64,000 nt of DNA from Bacilli bacterium (GCA_017541445.1 JAFXZC010000006.1:1-64000); one strand, 5' to 3'. Positions 1 through 9,626 are shown, counted from the first letter of the stretch. Made by a program: numbers and translations. The notes: a model not told the origin generated them from the letters alone.

Positions 1-106
1 AATAATCTTGTGTTGTTGTTGTCGTCGCATCTTGTGTAAAAATCATTACTACTAATATAAATATTCCTAATAATATTAACCAGTAGCCCCAATATGACTC
101 TTTCAT
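1..106 (-). CDS. Partial membrane protein, 3' end outside the window
   Basis: Only the first 35 codons lie in the window; the frame is open to base 1. The ATG at 104-106 follows a good ribosome site (GGAGTGAG, complement of 113-120). Residues about 8-23 form one hydrophobic segment, followed by a Thr-rich stretch, so this looks like a small membrane-anchored or exported protein. It starts only 17 bases after the stop of the giant cysteine-rich surface protein and is probably the third gene of that operon. The family is not recognised. Confidence 0.65.
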   Translation of the reverse strand, partial: MKESYWGYWLILLGIFILVVMIFTQDATTTTTQDY

Positions 107-123
107 ATATTTCTCACTCCCTC

Positions 124-3100
124 CTACTTAAACGCTAATCTAACTTGAGCTGTATTTCCATCTTTATCTGTTACAGTCGTTAAATAATCAATCCATCTAC
201 AAGATTTGTAATTATCCGTATTATATATTGAACTAACATTTCCTTCTTCAACAATACATATTGAATTAGAACCAGTAATATCTAATAAAGTCTTACCTCT
301 ATATTGCTGAGTAGTATATCCTTCTCTATTTAAATACTCTAGATAATCACTACCATAGTGAGCAAATCTTACTCTATAATCACCTTGAGTTTCATTTACA
401 ATCCAACCAGTACCATCGTTAGTATAAGCATAAGTACCATAATTCTTTAATTTCTTAGGCATACCATAAGAATTATTCTTATTATATGATCTAATTTCAC
501 TTAAAGAAGAAGGATTTAATGTAAATGAGTAATCAGGAGTCTTGTTATAAACATTATCTGCTACACTCTCAATTTGATTAATCAATTCAGCACCTTGATC
601 AGTACCATTTTCACCTTCATAAACAACTCCAGATAGATAGAATGGAGCTTGAGCTTGCCAGTTAGCTCCTAAAACTCTTTGAGTAGAAGAAGCAATATTT
701 GATAAACCAACAGTACTTGTATATAAACCTAATGCAGAATCATCAGGAATCTTATTATAATCAGATTCAGCATAGAAATTACCATTTGATGCAATGTAAT
801 CAGTAGTAGTAACTCCAGAAAGCATAACAGCAGTTGCAACTATCTTTTCACCACAACATCTACAAATACTTTCATATACTTCATAGAAACATGCATGAGC
901 ATTATTTTCTAATACATGACCACTATGACCATTTTGAACTTCTCTACCATAAGCATCAACTTCTCCGCCCATAATTCTACCTAACCTACCATCACTATAC
1001 ATACCAATATTATAGAATGTATAAGTATATTGATATAGGTTTCTTCTTCTATCCATACTTATAGGGAATACGTTATATCCACCATATAAAGTCCAATCTT
1101 TTCCATTATTACTTAAAGTTTCTATAGCCTCCGCAAATACTTTTTCATCAGTAATCATATTAACATAGAATTGTTTTTTATTCTTCCAGAAACTAGAATT
1201 TGTTAAAACTTGTTTAATATAATTAATCTTATAATAATAGAATGTTGCAGTATGACAATCACCAAAGATATCTACATTTCCATCTTCATATTCGTAACCA
1301 TCTTTAGTATTACATAATGAAATAACATTAGTACCAAATGAATCTTTTTCTTCAACTAAAGTCTTCTTATTATCAGCTTCAGTTGGTTCATTACCATAGA
1401 TGCCATTTTCTGTATCACTATCACCATTACTCTTAAATCCTTGAGTTGTATAATAATGTCTACATACTTTAATATCATTACCTTGTTCATCCTTACCTAC
1501 TACAGTAGGAGCACATTCATTCTCTTTAGTAGAATAAATATCAGCATCTCCAGACTTATAATTAGGATCAAACGCTTTATTATTAGCAACATCGTACGGA
1601 ACCATATAATTATCTGGTTCAATCATTTTCATATACTCATCTTCTTCATAAGTATATTTAGCAAATGGACCAAATACAGTATTAATTGCATGTGATTCTA
1701 CATTTTCAAATGAAACAGTATTACCACCATTATTATTTGTATATACAACACCTTCACCATAAGCTAACTCTACAGATGACTTATCAGCAAATACTTCAAA
1801 TCCTGAAGCACCACCATTTGATGGAATTGTTGTAATCATTTCGAAGTTTTGACACATAGCGAAATCTAATGCATTAGATTTAATATTCTCTAAGTATTCT
1901 TCAACTTGACCTCTATAACTATCAACATCTTGCTTAATTTCATCTAACATTCTTTGTCTTAATGCTTCACAAGTTTCACCAGGATCATTACATTGACCAG
2001 GTGATCTTTCAGAACCAATAGTAGCATTTTCAGTTTTATTAGCTCTACTTGTTGATTTAGGTGTTGGACTCTTTCTAGTACCAGGATCTATATATTCAAT
2101 ATGTTCAAATTGAACACCATCTATCTTATGTTCAGTACATTGAGCAGTACCATATAATGGACCACTATCTGTACAATTACCAGTATCTGGGTCAGTATTA
2201 TAGCAATGATTTTGTTCAATAGCAGGTTCAGTATAGTAAGAAACTTGATAGTCTACACACTTAGTTTTATTTTCATCTAAAACAGTACTATATTCAGCTC
2301 TATATTGAACATATTTATTCCATGCAGCAACAACTTTCTTAGCAAGATTTTCTTGTTCTACTTGATAACTTTCATAATCAATCTTAGTAGTAACACAAGT
2401 TCTAGAACCACCCATAAATACATCATTCTTAATTTGGAAATAACTACCAGCATTAACAGCATTATAACCTGTAAAGTTACCAAATTTAGATAAAGATAAG
2501 TTCCAATCTTCTTTACAACTTACACGGCAATATTTATTACCTTGATATTCATCTAAAGCAAATTTATTACCAGCATTATCTTTCTTAGTATCAGTTACAG
2601 CTCTCTTTGTTCCTTCAGAACAATTAGCATTATTCTTAGTACATTTTTTAGAAATTGCAACTATACAAGCATATTTATAATTTCCACCACTATCTTTTGC
2701 TTCATTAATCTGGAACATATCATTCTCATCAGAATTAACTTCACTTTCGTCGTATACACAAACTGGTAATAGATTTGTATAAGTACAATCTCCACCATTA
2801 CATAAGTATTGATATGCATATGAAGTTTTATTTTCTATCTTTGTACAACATTTTAATTTAAAGAATAGTTCTTGATTTAATTGAGAACAATCCTCTTCTG
2901 TACATAAATCAGGATTCAATGGAGGTTTAGTAATATCACATAAACTACTATCAGTTGGCCATTGTAAATATAATAAATATTCATTTTGACCAGGATTAAC
3001 AATTATCATTCTTTGGAAATGGTTAGCATAAGATCTATGAGTAATAATAAATGCATTACCAGCAGAATTACTATTATCAAAAGTTAATTTAAATGAAACT

Positions 3101-5412
3101 TTATCCATTGTATCTGAATCAGGTACCTGAGTAGAAGAAGTAACAACTATTGATGCAGAAATATCATAATTATAAGCTAAACCTGTAGAATCACCAGTCT
3201 TTTCAAACTTATCAACATTACAAGTATAACCTTCCAATGAACAATTAGCTGTTAATTTAGGATTTGTACTACCTTTTGGAAGTATTAAAGTTCCAGTATT
3301 ATGAATAACTAAAGTGTTTCCAGACCATGAACCACTAACTTCTCTATCTTTAACTTGAACTTCTAACTCTTCTCTATCTTCTTCAGTATATTTAGCCTTA
3401 GCAGCTTCTTTATAATACTCTTTAGCTTGATTATATGCTGCACTATTAGAAACAGAATCTAAATTACCAAGTTCTCCATTTTTAGATCTATTAGCCAAAG
3501 TTTTATAAGCTTCATGATGTGATGTATAAATAATACTATTATTGTTTTGTGCACCATGAACGAATTGCAATACACGACCACATAAGTTAACTGCAACATA
3601 TTTAGTTTCATCAAAACCATCACCAGCTATTTGAGAAACCAAATAATATAATCCAGCATCTAATTCACTATTAACAAAGTCAAGACTTCTACTATATGTA
3701 TAAGAACTACCAGTTGCACCAGAATAGCTTTCACCAGGACCTGCTTGACCAGGATCTAAGCACATAGCATTATAAACTTTTCCATCATCACAATTTGATT
3801 TTGCTTTATAGTAATTAAATGTGAAACCATAACTTCCAATAGTACCAATAGATCCAGAATTACCTTCTGCACTAACAGTATAAGTTTTACAAACAGACTC
3901 ACTACCTATAGACAAAATAGATTGAGGTGCTTCTTCAGGAGTAAATTCTTCTGGTGCTGGATCTTCATCTTCTATATCATGAGCTTCATCATAATCTTCT
4001 TGAGTAGCATATACTTTAACACCAATTATATAAGTATCACTTTTATATTCAGCTTTAATTGTAGCAGAACCTTCATCTACAGCTGTAACAATACATTCAC
4101 CACTATTATAATTAGTAGCAACTATAGATGTACTAGTAGAACTACATCCTTCAAATGCAACCTTATCACCAATTAAATTACCAAGTTCTTCAGTTTTTCC
4201 TTTAACCATATCTACTTCATATGAATATGTACCTGAAGAACCAACAATCTCATACATAGCAGTAAATGCTCTTAAAGAATCATTTTCATTCACTGTTATA
4301 GTTTCACCAGCATTAAATTTTTTGCCTGTACCTTGTTCAACCCAATATAGGAATTCATAACCTTCTTTAGCAGTAATATTAGGTAATGTAGCAGAACCAG
4401 CTTTAATATATACACCATTAGTATAAGTCCAACCAGAAGAATCTTCTAAAGTACCACCATTAGGAACTAATTCAACACCAGCTACATAATCATAACAAGC
4501 ATAATAATAATTTGAACTACCATCAGCTTCAACAGTTAAGTTACCACCTTTTAAAAAACCAGATAATTTAGAACAATTACCAACAGTTAATTCATAACCA
4601 GATTCACCTTCACCAGTAGCTGTCAAATAATTAGCTTTTACCCATCCAGCAAATTTCAATAACGGATAAGTAGTAGTACTAACATCACAATTAGGCAATG
4701 TAATTACTGTACCAGCATTTTTAAGTAACTTACCATCATAACCACCAGTAACTTCACTTGTCACATCTACCCAAGATGAATCAAAACTACAAACACCATA
4801 TCCACCTGGTGAAGCATAAGCAACAGCAGAATGAATTCTTAAAGTAATATCAATTTCAACTGTATTACCATCAACATCAGCAACAATAGTACCAGTAACT
4901 GTATAATCTTGATCAAACTTTAAAGCTTCAAAAGAACACATTGATTCATTTGGGAAGCAAGTAACTCTTAATCTAGAATTATCATAATTCATATTAATTG
5001 TTTTAGTATAACCATAATTATGTATTAAAGAACTAAGAGTAAATGTAGGATCAGAATATACTAAATCTTGATATATAGAAACATGACCAGGATTAGATGT
5101 AAATGATATAGAATACTCAGCAGTACCCTTACCTGATTCACCATATTTTTCATCATAAGAACATTTAATAGTATCCGTTCCACCACCTTCAGGTGGATTT
5201 ATAGCAAAATTCCAAGAAGCAACATAATCACCATTTGCATTCTTTGATACATTAAAATACTTACCATCTGTACAATTAAAGTTTTTAAACTTAGTATCTA
5301 CATCATGTTCAAATACCACACTAGACTCTAAACCTAATTCAATAGCATAAACCTTGTTTACAAAAGAAATTAAAACAAGAATTGGAATTAATAATAAATA
5401 ATGCTTTTTCAT
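124..5412 (-). CDS. Giant cysteine-rich secreted surface protein (1762 aa)
   Basis: I chose the ATG at 5410-5412 because AAGGAGTGA (complement of 5421-5429) sits just upstream; a GTG four codons earlier overlaps that site. A signal peptide covers about residues 1-24. Next come two InlB-type (Listeria-Bacteroides) repeat-like stretches near 4260-4690, with the F-GW and Y-F-YW pattern, then a Big2-like Ig domain. Near 3560-3780 is a region resembling thioester adhesin domains (AMCLDPGQAG), although the expected TQxA glutamine is not evident. The remainder is unassigned. I count about 47 cysteines, which is exceptional for this kind of organism and suggests disulfides. There is no C-terminal membrane anchor or sorting signal, so it may be held by the flanking membrane proteins. 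It starts one base after the stop of the 242-aa gene. The adhesin role is inference. Confidence 0.85.
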   Translation of the reverse strand: MKKHYLLLIPILVLISFVNKVYAIELGLESSVVFEHDVDTKFKNFNCTDGKYFNVSKNANGDYVASWNFAINPPEGGGTDTIKCSYDEKYGESGKGTAEYSISFTSNPGHVSIYQDLVYSDPTFTLSSLIHNYGYTKTINMNYDNSRLRVTCFPNESMCSFEALKFDQDYTVTGTIVADVDGNTVEIDITLRIHSAVAYASPGGYGVCSFDSSWVDVTSEVTGGYDGKLLKNAGTVITLPNCDVSTTTYPLLKFAGWVKANYLTATGEGESGYELTVGNCSKLSGFLKGGNLTVEADGSSNYYYACYDYVAGVELVPNGGTLEDSSGWTYTNGVYIKAGSATLPNITAKEGYEFLYWVEQGTGKKFNAGETITVNENDSLRAFTAMYEIVGSSGTYSYEVDMVKGKTEELGNLIGDKVAFEGCSSTSTSIVATNYNSGECIVTAVDEGSATIKAEYKSDTYIIGVKVYATQEDYDEAHDIEDEDPAPEEFTPEEAPQSILSIGSESVCKTYTVSAEGNSGSIGTIGSYGFTFNYYKAKSNCDDGKVYNAMCLDPGQAGPGESYSGATGSSYTYSRSLDFVNSELDAGLYYLVSQIAGDGFDETKYVAVNLCGRVLQFVHGAQNNNSIIYTSHHEAYKTLANRSKNGELGNLDSVSNSAAYNQAKEYYKEAAKAKYTEEDREELEVQVKDREVSGSWSGNTLVIHNTGTLILPKGSTNPKLTANCSLEGYTCNVDKFEKTGDSTGLAYNYDISASIVVTSSTQVPDSDTMDKVSFKLTFDNSNSAGNAFIITHRSYANHFQRMIIVNPGQNEYLLYLQWPTDSSLCDITKPPLNPDLCTEEDCSQLNQELFFKLKCCTKIENKTSYAYQYLCNGGDCTYTNLLPVCVYDESEVNSDENDMFQINEAKDSGGNYKYACIVAISKKCTKNNANCSEGTKRAVTDTKKDNAGNKFALDEYQGNKYCRVSCKEDWNLSLSKFGNFTGYNAVNAGSYFQIKNDVFMGGSRTCVTTKIDYESYQVEQENLAKKVVAAWNKYVQYRAEYSTVLDENKTKCVDYQVSYYTEPAIEQNHCYNTDPDTGNCTDSGPLYGTAQCTEHKIDGVQFEHIEYIDPGTRKSPTPKSTSRANKTENATIGSERSPGQCNDPGETCEALRQRMLDEIKQDVDSYRGQVEEYLENIKSNALDFAMCQNFEMITTIPSNGGASGFEVFADKSSVELAYGEGVVYTNNNGGNTVSFENVESHAINTVFGPFAKYTYEEDEYMKMIEPDNYMVPYDVANNKAFDPNYKSGDADIYSTKENECAPTVVGKDEQGNDIKVCRHYYTTQGFKSNGDSDTENGIYGNEPTEADNKKTLVEEKDSFGTNVISLCNTKDGYEYEDGNVDIFGDCHTATFYYYKINYIKQVLTNSSFWKNKKQFYVNMITDEKVFAEAIETLSNNGKDWTLYGGYNVFPISMDRRRNLYQYTYTFYNIGMYSDGRLGRIMGGEVDAYGREVQNGHSGHVLENNAHACFYEVYESICRCCGEKIVATAVMLSGVTTTDYIASNGNFYAESDYNKIPDDSALGLYTSTVGLSNIASSTQRVLGANWQAQAPFYLSGVVYEGENGTDQGAELINQIESVADNVYNKTPDYSFTLNPSSLSEIRSYNKNNSYGMPKKLKNYGTYAYTNDGTGWIVNETQGDYRVRFAHYGSDYLEYLNREGYTTQQYRGKTLLDITGSNSICIVEEGNVSSIYNTDNYKSCRWIDYLTTVTDKDGNTAQVRLAFK

Positions 5413-5413
5413 A

Positions 5414-6142
5414 CTAGCGATCACTCCTTTTCTTTTTTAATATCACCAAGGTAATCACAATACCAATAGCCACAAAGATCAAGGAAATATACTTTTTATT
5501 ATTTGAGAAACTAGTTAAAGTTTTTCTAATAATACCAGTATTATCTTTAGACTTATCATTCTTATCTCCTTCTGCTTCTCTCTTAGCAGCATAATCAGCA
5601 ATTGCTCTATATGCATAATCATCATTTATCTCATAAGTAACTAAAGGTTGGCATAAATAATAATCTTGAATATCTTGACACATATCCAAGTTAGACAAAT
5701 AATTTTGTCTTGGTAAAGTTAACTTAAATGTTTTAAGAACAACATCATAGCAATCACTATTACCGTATACTACAAATTTATAATTATTAATCTTAGAAGA
5801 AAGAACCTTCTTAATAGTAACAGCACCATCACTACCAATATTCTTATAATTAACATTAAAAACATTACCATTAGTTTCGTTAATAACCTTAACTCTAAGT
5901 TTTGTATTTAGATTATATATTTTAATCTTAATATAATCATAAGGTATCTTACCATTCTCCTCATCTTCTAAAGTAATAGGAGGCGCAAGTTCAACATCAT
6001 ATGTAATATTCAAATTAGTAGCAAGAGTTATCATCTTGCTCTTTGTATTAATATCACATTTATTCTCAGCTTTAACTATCGAAACTCCTAATAAACTACA
6101 AAATAAAAATAATAAAACAATATAAAAAATACTCTTTTTCAT
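5414..6142 (-). CDS. Secreted, C-terminally membrane-anchored protein (242 aa)
   Basis: It has a signal peptide at about residues 1-25 and a single C-terminal transmembrane helix followed by a KKKRSDR tail, which predicts an extracellular domain with a short cytoplasmic tail. The ectodomain is about 190 residues, probably beta-rich, with six cysteines. It is the first gene of the operon with the giant cysteine-rich protein, whose start lies one base past this stop. AAGGTTGGTG precedes the ATG. Anchoring or presenting the giant partner would fit, but that is inference. No family is recognised. Confidence 0.8.
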   Translation of the reverse strand: MKKSIFYIVLLFLFCSLLGVSIVKAENKCDINTKSKMITLATNLNITYDVELAPPITLEDEENGKIPYDYIKIKIYNLNTKLRVKVINETNGNVFNVNYKNIGSDGAVTIKKVLSSKINNYKFVVYGNSDCYDVVLKTFKLTLPRQNYLSNLDMCQDIQDYYLCQPLVTYEINDDYAYRAIADYAAKREAEGDKNDKSKDNTGIIRKTLTSFSNNKKYISLIFVAIGIVITLVILKKKRSDR

Positions 6143-6273
6143 AAAACACCAACCTTATTTTCACTATTAATTTTATCATTACTACTAAAAAATAACAAGA
6201 TGTTTATATAACTATCTTATAATTTATAATTATCAATATAATTACTACAATAAAAACTAATTCAAACAAAATA

Positions 6274-6302
6274 TTGTTGAATATCATATTTTATGGTATA
6301 TT
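6274..6302 (+). promoter_or_regulatory. Candidate promoter for the thioredoxin-like lipoprotein
   Basis: TTGTTG at 6274-6279 and TATATT at 6297-6302 are separated by exactly 17 bases. The predicted transcript start is around 6309, inside the ribosome site GAGGTGA at 6307-6313, so the leader would be only about 10 bases. Confidence 0.5.
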
Positions 6303-6318
6303 AAATGAGGTGAAAAAA

Positions 6319-6810
6319 ATGAAAAAATATATTTTAATATTAATAATATGCCTAATACTTATAACTGGTTGCAAAAAAAACGAAAAAGGAAAATTAATTA
6401 CATTAGATTATGATGAGTTAAAAGAAAAAATCGATAATAAAGATACATTTATACTAGTAATAACAAGAACTGACTGCTCACATTGCGCAATTTATATCCC
6501 AAGACTAGAAAAAGTATTAAAAGAATATGAATTAACAGCATATAAAGTAGAAGTAGATACATGGAAAGATGAAGAAAAAGACGATTTAGGCGATATTTGT
6601 AATGTATCTGGTACACCTACTACATTGTTTATAGAAAATGGTGAAGAAACAAATACATCATCAAGATTAGTTGGAGAAAAAACACAAGACCAAATAATCA
6701 ACAGACTTAAAGCAATGGGATATATTAAAGAAGATAATAACGAAGAAGATAAAGAAGAAGCAAACGAAGAAAATAAAGAAGAAACAGAAGAAAGTAAAAA
6801 AGAAGAATAA
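6319..6810 (+). CDS. Thioredoxin-fold lipoprotein (163 aa)
   Basis: The ATG at 6319 is chosen because GAGGTGA (6307-6313) lies directly upstream; an earlier in-frame start at 6274 falls on the promoter. The N-terminus is a lipoprotein signal ending in a lipobox (LITGC). A thioredoxin-like domain follows, with the redox motif DCSHC and a cis-proline-type loop (SGTPT), then a tail of Glu/Lys repeats that may be disordered or wall-associated. The likely role is extracellular thiol-disulfide exchange. It is divergent from, and adjacent to, the operon for the giant cysteine-rich surface protein, a plausible client. The domain call is firm; the client is inference. Confidence 0.85.
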   Translation: MKKYILILIICLILITGCKKNEKGKLITLDYDELKEKIDNKDTFILVITRTDCSHCAIYIPRLEKVLKEYELTAYKVEVDTWKDEEKDDLGDICNVSGTPTTLFIENGEETNTSSRLVGEKTQDQIINRLKAMGYIKEDNNEEDKEEANEENKEETEESKKEE

Positions 6811-6826
6811 ACTTCTTCTTTTTTTT
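6800..6826 (+). terminator. Rho-independent terminator overlapping the stop codon
   Basis: AAGAAG pairs with CTTCTT across the TAA stop and is followed by a run of T ending near 6826. Confidence 0.6.
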
Positions 6827-6898
6827 GCAAAAGAAAGAAATACAATACACAAACACACCTTTTCATAATATAATATATATAAACTAAGGAGAAATACT

Positions 6899-7849
6899 AT
6901 GAGATCAGATAGATATAAAAAAGAAGAACCAATCGAAGAAGAACCAATAAAAAAAGAGAAAAAAGAAAAAAACAAGAAAATAAATAAAAAAATAGAAGAA
7001 GAACAAGAAGAAAAAACACCTAATAGAATAGTATTATTCATAAAAAACTTCTTAATTACATTAGTAATAACAGTTGTATTACTATTCGTTTATTCACATT
7101 TCATTGAACCATCTTTATTTAAAGTAAATGAATATAAAATAGAATCTGCTAATTTACCAGAATCATTTGATGGTATAAAAATAGTTCATATTACAGATAC
7201 ACATTATGGAACAACATTTAGTAAAAAAGACTTCCAAAAACTAATAAAAGAAGTAGAAGAACTAAACCCAGATATTATTTTCTTTACAGGTGATTTAATA
7301 GATAAAAATATAGAAATAACAGAAAAAGAATTTACAGAAATATCTTCTATTTTAAAAGAATTATCCCCTTCCCTTAATAAATATGCAGTATTAGGAGACG
7401 AAGATAATGATAAAAATAAAGAATTATTAATTAATTCTAATTTTACAATATTAGATAACGAATATAATCTATTACATTATAAAGGAACAATACCTATAGA
7501 AATAGTTGGATTTAATAATAAAAATAATGATTATTCAATAATAGATAATGAAACTATTAAAGCATATGATAGCATTTATAAAATAATATTAGTACATGAT
7601 CCAAATCAAATAGATGAAATACTTAATTATAATCCAGACTTAATACTATGTGGACATACATTAGGTGGAACAATTAATATTAAAGGTATTAAAAAAATAT
7701 TTACAAAAAATGTAAAATATGACAAATCATACTATCATATCAATAATACAGATATATACATATCAAACGGATTAGGAACATCAGAATATCAAATACGTAT
7801 TAATAATATTCCTTCAATCAATTTCTATAGACTATATAAGACCTTTTAA
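6899..7849 (+). CDS. Membrane-anchored metallophosphoesterase-like protein (YkuE type) with altered motifs
   Basis: A charged Lys/Glu-rich cytoplasmic segment (residues 1-40) precedes one transmembrane helix (about 44-66) and a calcineurin-like phosphoesterase domain. The DxH motif is intact (D100, H102), as is GDLID. The usual GNHE/D motif reads GDED (166-169), and GHTHGG reads GHTLGG, keeping H253 but with L255 instead of His. The later LVHDP and the conserved C-terminal NGLGTS segment support membership of the YkuE-like group. Loss of the Asn and of two His ligands suggests changed metal binding or no hydrolysis. The ATG at 6899 has AAGGAG upstream. Confidence 0.85.
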   Translation: MRSDRYKKEEPIEEEPIKKEKKEKNKKINKKIEEEQEEKTPNRIVLFIKNFLITLVITVVLLFVYSHFIEPSLFKVNEYKIESANLPESFDGIKIVHITDTHYGTTFSKKDFQKLIKEVEELNPDIIFFTGDLIDKNIEITEKEFTEISSILKELSPSLNKYAVLGDEDNDKNKELLINSNFTILDNEYNLLHYKGTIPIEIVGFNNKNNDYSIIDNETIKAYDSIYKIILVHDPNQIDEILNYNPDLILCGHTLGGTINIKGIKKIFTKNVKYDKSYYHINNTDIYISNGLGTSEYQIRINNIPSINFYRLYKTF

Positions 7850-7866
7850 TTTTAATAATAATATAG

Positions 7867-7886
7867 TATAATTAACACACAGGTGA
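7867..7886 (+). promoter_or_regulatory. -10 element and ribosome site of the EIIB-like gene
   Basis: TATAAT (7867-7872) is followed after eight bases by AGGTGA (7881-7886) and the ATG at 7892. The transcript leader would be only about a dozen bases. Confidence 0.5.
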
Positions 7887-7891
7887 TGAAA

Positions 7892-8209
7892 ATGGAATGG
7901 TATTCATATGTAATAATGCTATTTGTATTACTAATAATAGCAGCAGTAATAATAAAATTACATAAAAAAGATTTTTCTTCAGATGTAAATAAATTAATTA
8001 AATATCTTGGAGGAAAAGAAAATATAATAAATGCAGAAGTAAATGTATCAAGATTTAAAGTAATATTAAAAGATGTATCTATAGTAGATAAAGAAGCAAT
8101 CCAAAAGCTAGGAGCTCAAGGAATAGTAGAAATAGATAATCAATTAAAAATAATCTTTGGTAAAGATGCAAAAAAATTAAAAGAATATATAAAAGACATT
8201 GTTAAATAA
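7892..8209 (+). CDS. Membrane-tethered PTS EIIB-like domain lacking the phospho-cysteine
   Basis: The start is the ATG at 7892, because an earlier in-frame GTG is part of the AGGTGA ribosome site. One N-terminal transmembrane helix (about residues 4-22) is followed by a domain closely matching the glucose-type EIIB fold: the LGGKENI motif, the KD-s-VD segment, and LGAQGIVEI before a FG-DA segment. In active EIIB proteins a phosphorylated Cys lies in a C-x-T-R-L-R motif; here the equivalent reads NVSRFK, with Asn51 where Cys is expected. No EIIC or other PTS gene is nearby. It is probably a non-catalytic sensor or binding protein (inference). Confidence 0.8.
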   Translation: MEWYSYVIMLFVLLIIAAVIIKLHKKDFSSDVNKLIKYLGGKENIINAEVNVSRFKVILKDVSIVDKEAIQKLGAQGIVEIDNQLKIIFGKDAKKLKEYIKDIVK

Positions 8210-8224
8210 TGTCTTTTATTTTTG
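8192..8224 (+). terminator. Rho-independent terminator
   Basis: AAAGACATT pairs with AATGTCTTT and is followed by TATTTTT. The hairpin overlaps the end of the EIIB-like gene. Confidence 0.7.
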
Positions 8225-8227
8225 CGT

Positions 8228-8255
8228 AAAAAAAGGAATATTATTTAAATATTCC
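8228..8255 (-). terminator. tyrS terminator
   Basis: On the minus strand GGAATATT pairs with AATATTCC, followed by seven T. The tyrS stop codon lies inside the hairpin. Confidence 0.65.
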
Positions 8256-9476
8256 TAAATATTGTTTCTTTTTACCTTTTCTAATAATAATTACCCTATT
8301 ATCAATAGCAATATCTTTATTAATAATAGCATTTTCATCATCATACTTATTATTATTAATATTAATAGCACCAGCAGCTAACATTTCCCTAGCTTCTCTT
8401 CTAGATGAACATATTTGATTATCAACTAATAAATCAATTAATTTAATATCTCCTTCTAAATTAATATTAGGTACTAATTTACCACCTTCTAATATATCAT
8501 CAGCATTTAAACCACTTAAATCTCCACCAAATAAAGATTCACTTATCTTAACAGCTTTAATATATTCATCTTCACCATGTAAATCAGTAATTATTTCTTT
8601 AGCTAAAGCTTTATGTGCTTCTCTATATTCCGGATGTTCATTATGTTTTTTCTCTAATTCCATAATTTCTTCAGGAGTTAAGAAAGTTAACATCTTTAAA
8701 TATTGAATAATCATAGAATCTTCTAAATTAATTAAATATTGATATAATTCATAACTAGATGTTTTATTCTTATCTAACCATAAAGCATTACCTTCAGTTT
8801 TACCAAACTTCTTACCAGTACTATCTGTTACTAATGGCATAACCATACCATAAGCTTCTTTATCTAATTTCTTTCTAATTAATTCTATACCACTAGTAAT
8901 ATTACCCCATTGATCAGAACCAGCTACTTGTAATTCACAATTTCTATTTTCAAATAAATATAAGAAATCTAAAGCTTGTAAAATCATATAACTAAACTCT
9001 GCATATGTAATACCTGATTCTAATCTTGATTTAACCTTATCTTTAGCTAACATATAACCTACATTAAAGAATTTTCCATAATCTCTCAAAAAGTCTAAAA
9101 CATTAATATCTTTAGTCCAATCATAGTTATTAACAACTTCAAAACCAAATATTCTTTCAGCTTGTTCTTTTAAACCCTTAATATTTTTTTCTACTTCTTC
9201 TTTAGTAATCATAGGTCTTTCAGCAGTTGGTTTAGGATCACCTATTAAACCAGTAGCACCACCAACTAATAATAATGGATGATGACCATGTTTAGCTAAT
9301 CTTTTGCTAATTAAGAAAGAACTATAATGTCCAATATGCATACTATCAGCAGTAGGATCTGTACCTATATAGAATGTTAAACCTCCTTTATTAATTTTAT
9401 CAATTAAATCAGGACTACTAATATCTTGTACTAATCCTCTCCATTGTAATTCTTCAAAAAAAGTCATTTCTTTCAT
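8241..9476 (-). CDS. tyrS: Tyrosyl-tRNA synthetase
   Basis: Class I synthetase that charges tRNA-Tyr. The nucleotide-binding HIGH motif is present (MHIGHYSS), as are the tyrosine-pocket signatures (YMILQALDFL and AGSDQWGN). The KMSKS loop reads KFGKTEG, as is usual for TyrRS. An S4-like RNA-binding domain closes the protein. At 411 residues it has normal length. I place the start at 9476 (MKEMTF), preceded by AAGGAAAA; the open frame continues upstream, but that part is the T-box leader. Expression is predicted to respond to uncharged tRNA-Tyr. Confidence 0.97.
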   Translation of the reverse strand: MKEMTFFEELQWRGLVQDISSPDLIDKINKGGLTFYIGTDPTADSMHIGHYSSFLISKRLAKHGHHPLLLVGGATGLIGDPKPTAERPMITKEEVEKNIKGLKEQAERIFGFEVVNNYDWTKDINVLDFLRDYGKFFNVGYMLAKDKVKSRLESGITYAEFSYMILQALDFLYLFENRNCELQVAGSDQWGNITSGIELIRKKLDKEAYGMVMPLVTDSTGKKFGKTEGNALWLDKNKTSSYELYQYLINLEDSMIIQYLKMLTFLTPEEIMELEKKHNEHPEYREAHKALAKEIITDLHGEDEYIKAVKISESLFGGDLSGLNADDILEGGKLVPNINLEGDIKLIDLLVDNQICSSRREAREMLAAGAININNNKYDDENAIINKDIAIDNRVIIIRKGKKKQYLGIFK

Positions 9477-9489
9477 ATCTATTTTCCTT

Positions 9490-9626
9490 CCTAAAATAAA
9501 AAAGTTCATAAATCTAAGGACGCAATTGCGCGGTACCACCTTAGTTTATGAACTTATCATACACTTTATCTCTTAACGCGAGTAACGTATTAACTCCAGA
9601 GTCGTAAATTCCTTCACAGTTAATTA
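9490..9626 (-). promoter_or_regulatory. T-box leader of tyrS, with an unusually short stem I
   Basis: An extended -10 (TGTTATAAT, complement of 9633-9641) predicts a start near 9626. The T-box/antiterminator (AAGGTGGTACCGCG...CGTCCTT, complement of 9517-9542) competes with a terminator formed by 9545-9555 and 9502-9512 plus a T run. TAC (minus 9606-9604) aligns with the specifier positions of the leuS and gltX leaders, each lying just before a GA-rich stretch ending in TGGAG, which fits a Tyr codon. The AGAGAG and GGTG elements of a full stem I are absent. Stem I appears reduced to one short hairpin closed by TTAACT and AGTTAA. Confidence 0.85.

Noticed and set aside
1441..4176. Plus-strand open frames inside the giant surface protein gene
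   Set aside because: Low-complexity antisense shadows without start signals or recognisable domains.
6492..7041. Ser- and Phe-rich minus-strand open frames opposite the lipoprotein and phosphoesterase genes
   Set aside because: They are antisense shadows of Glu/Lys-rich coding sequence with no ribosome site.
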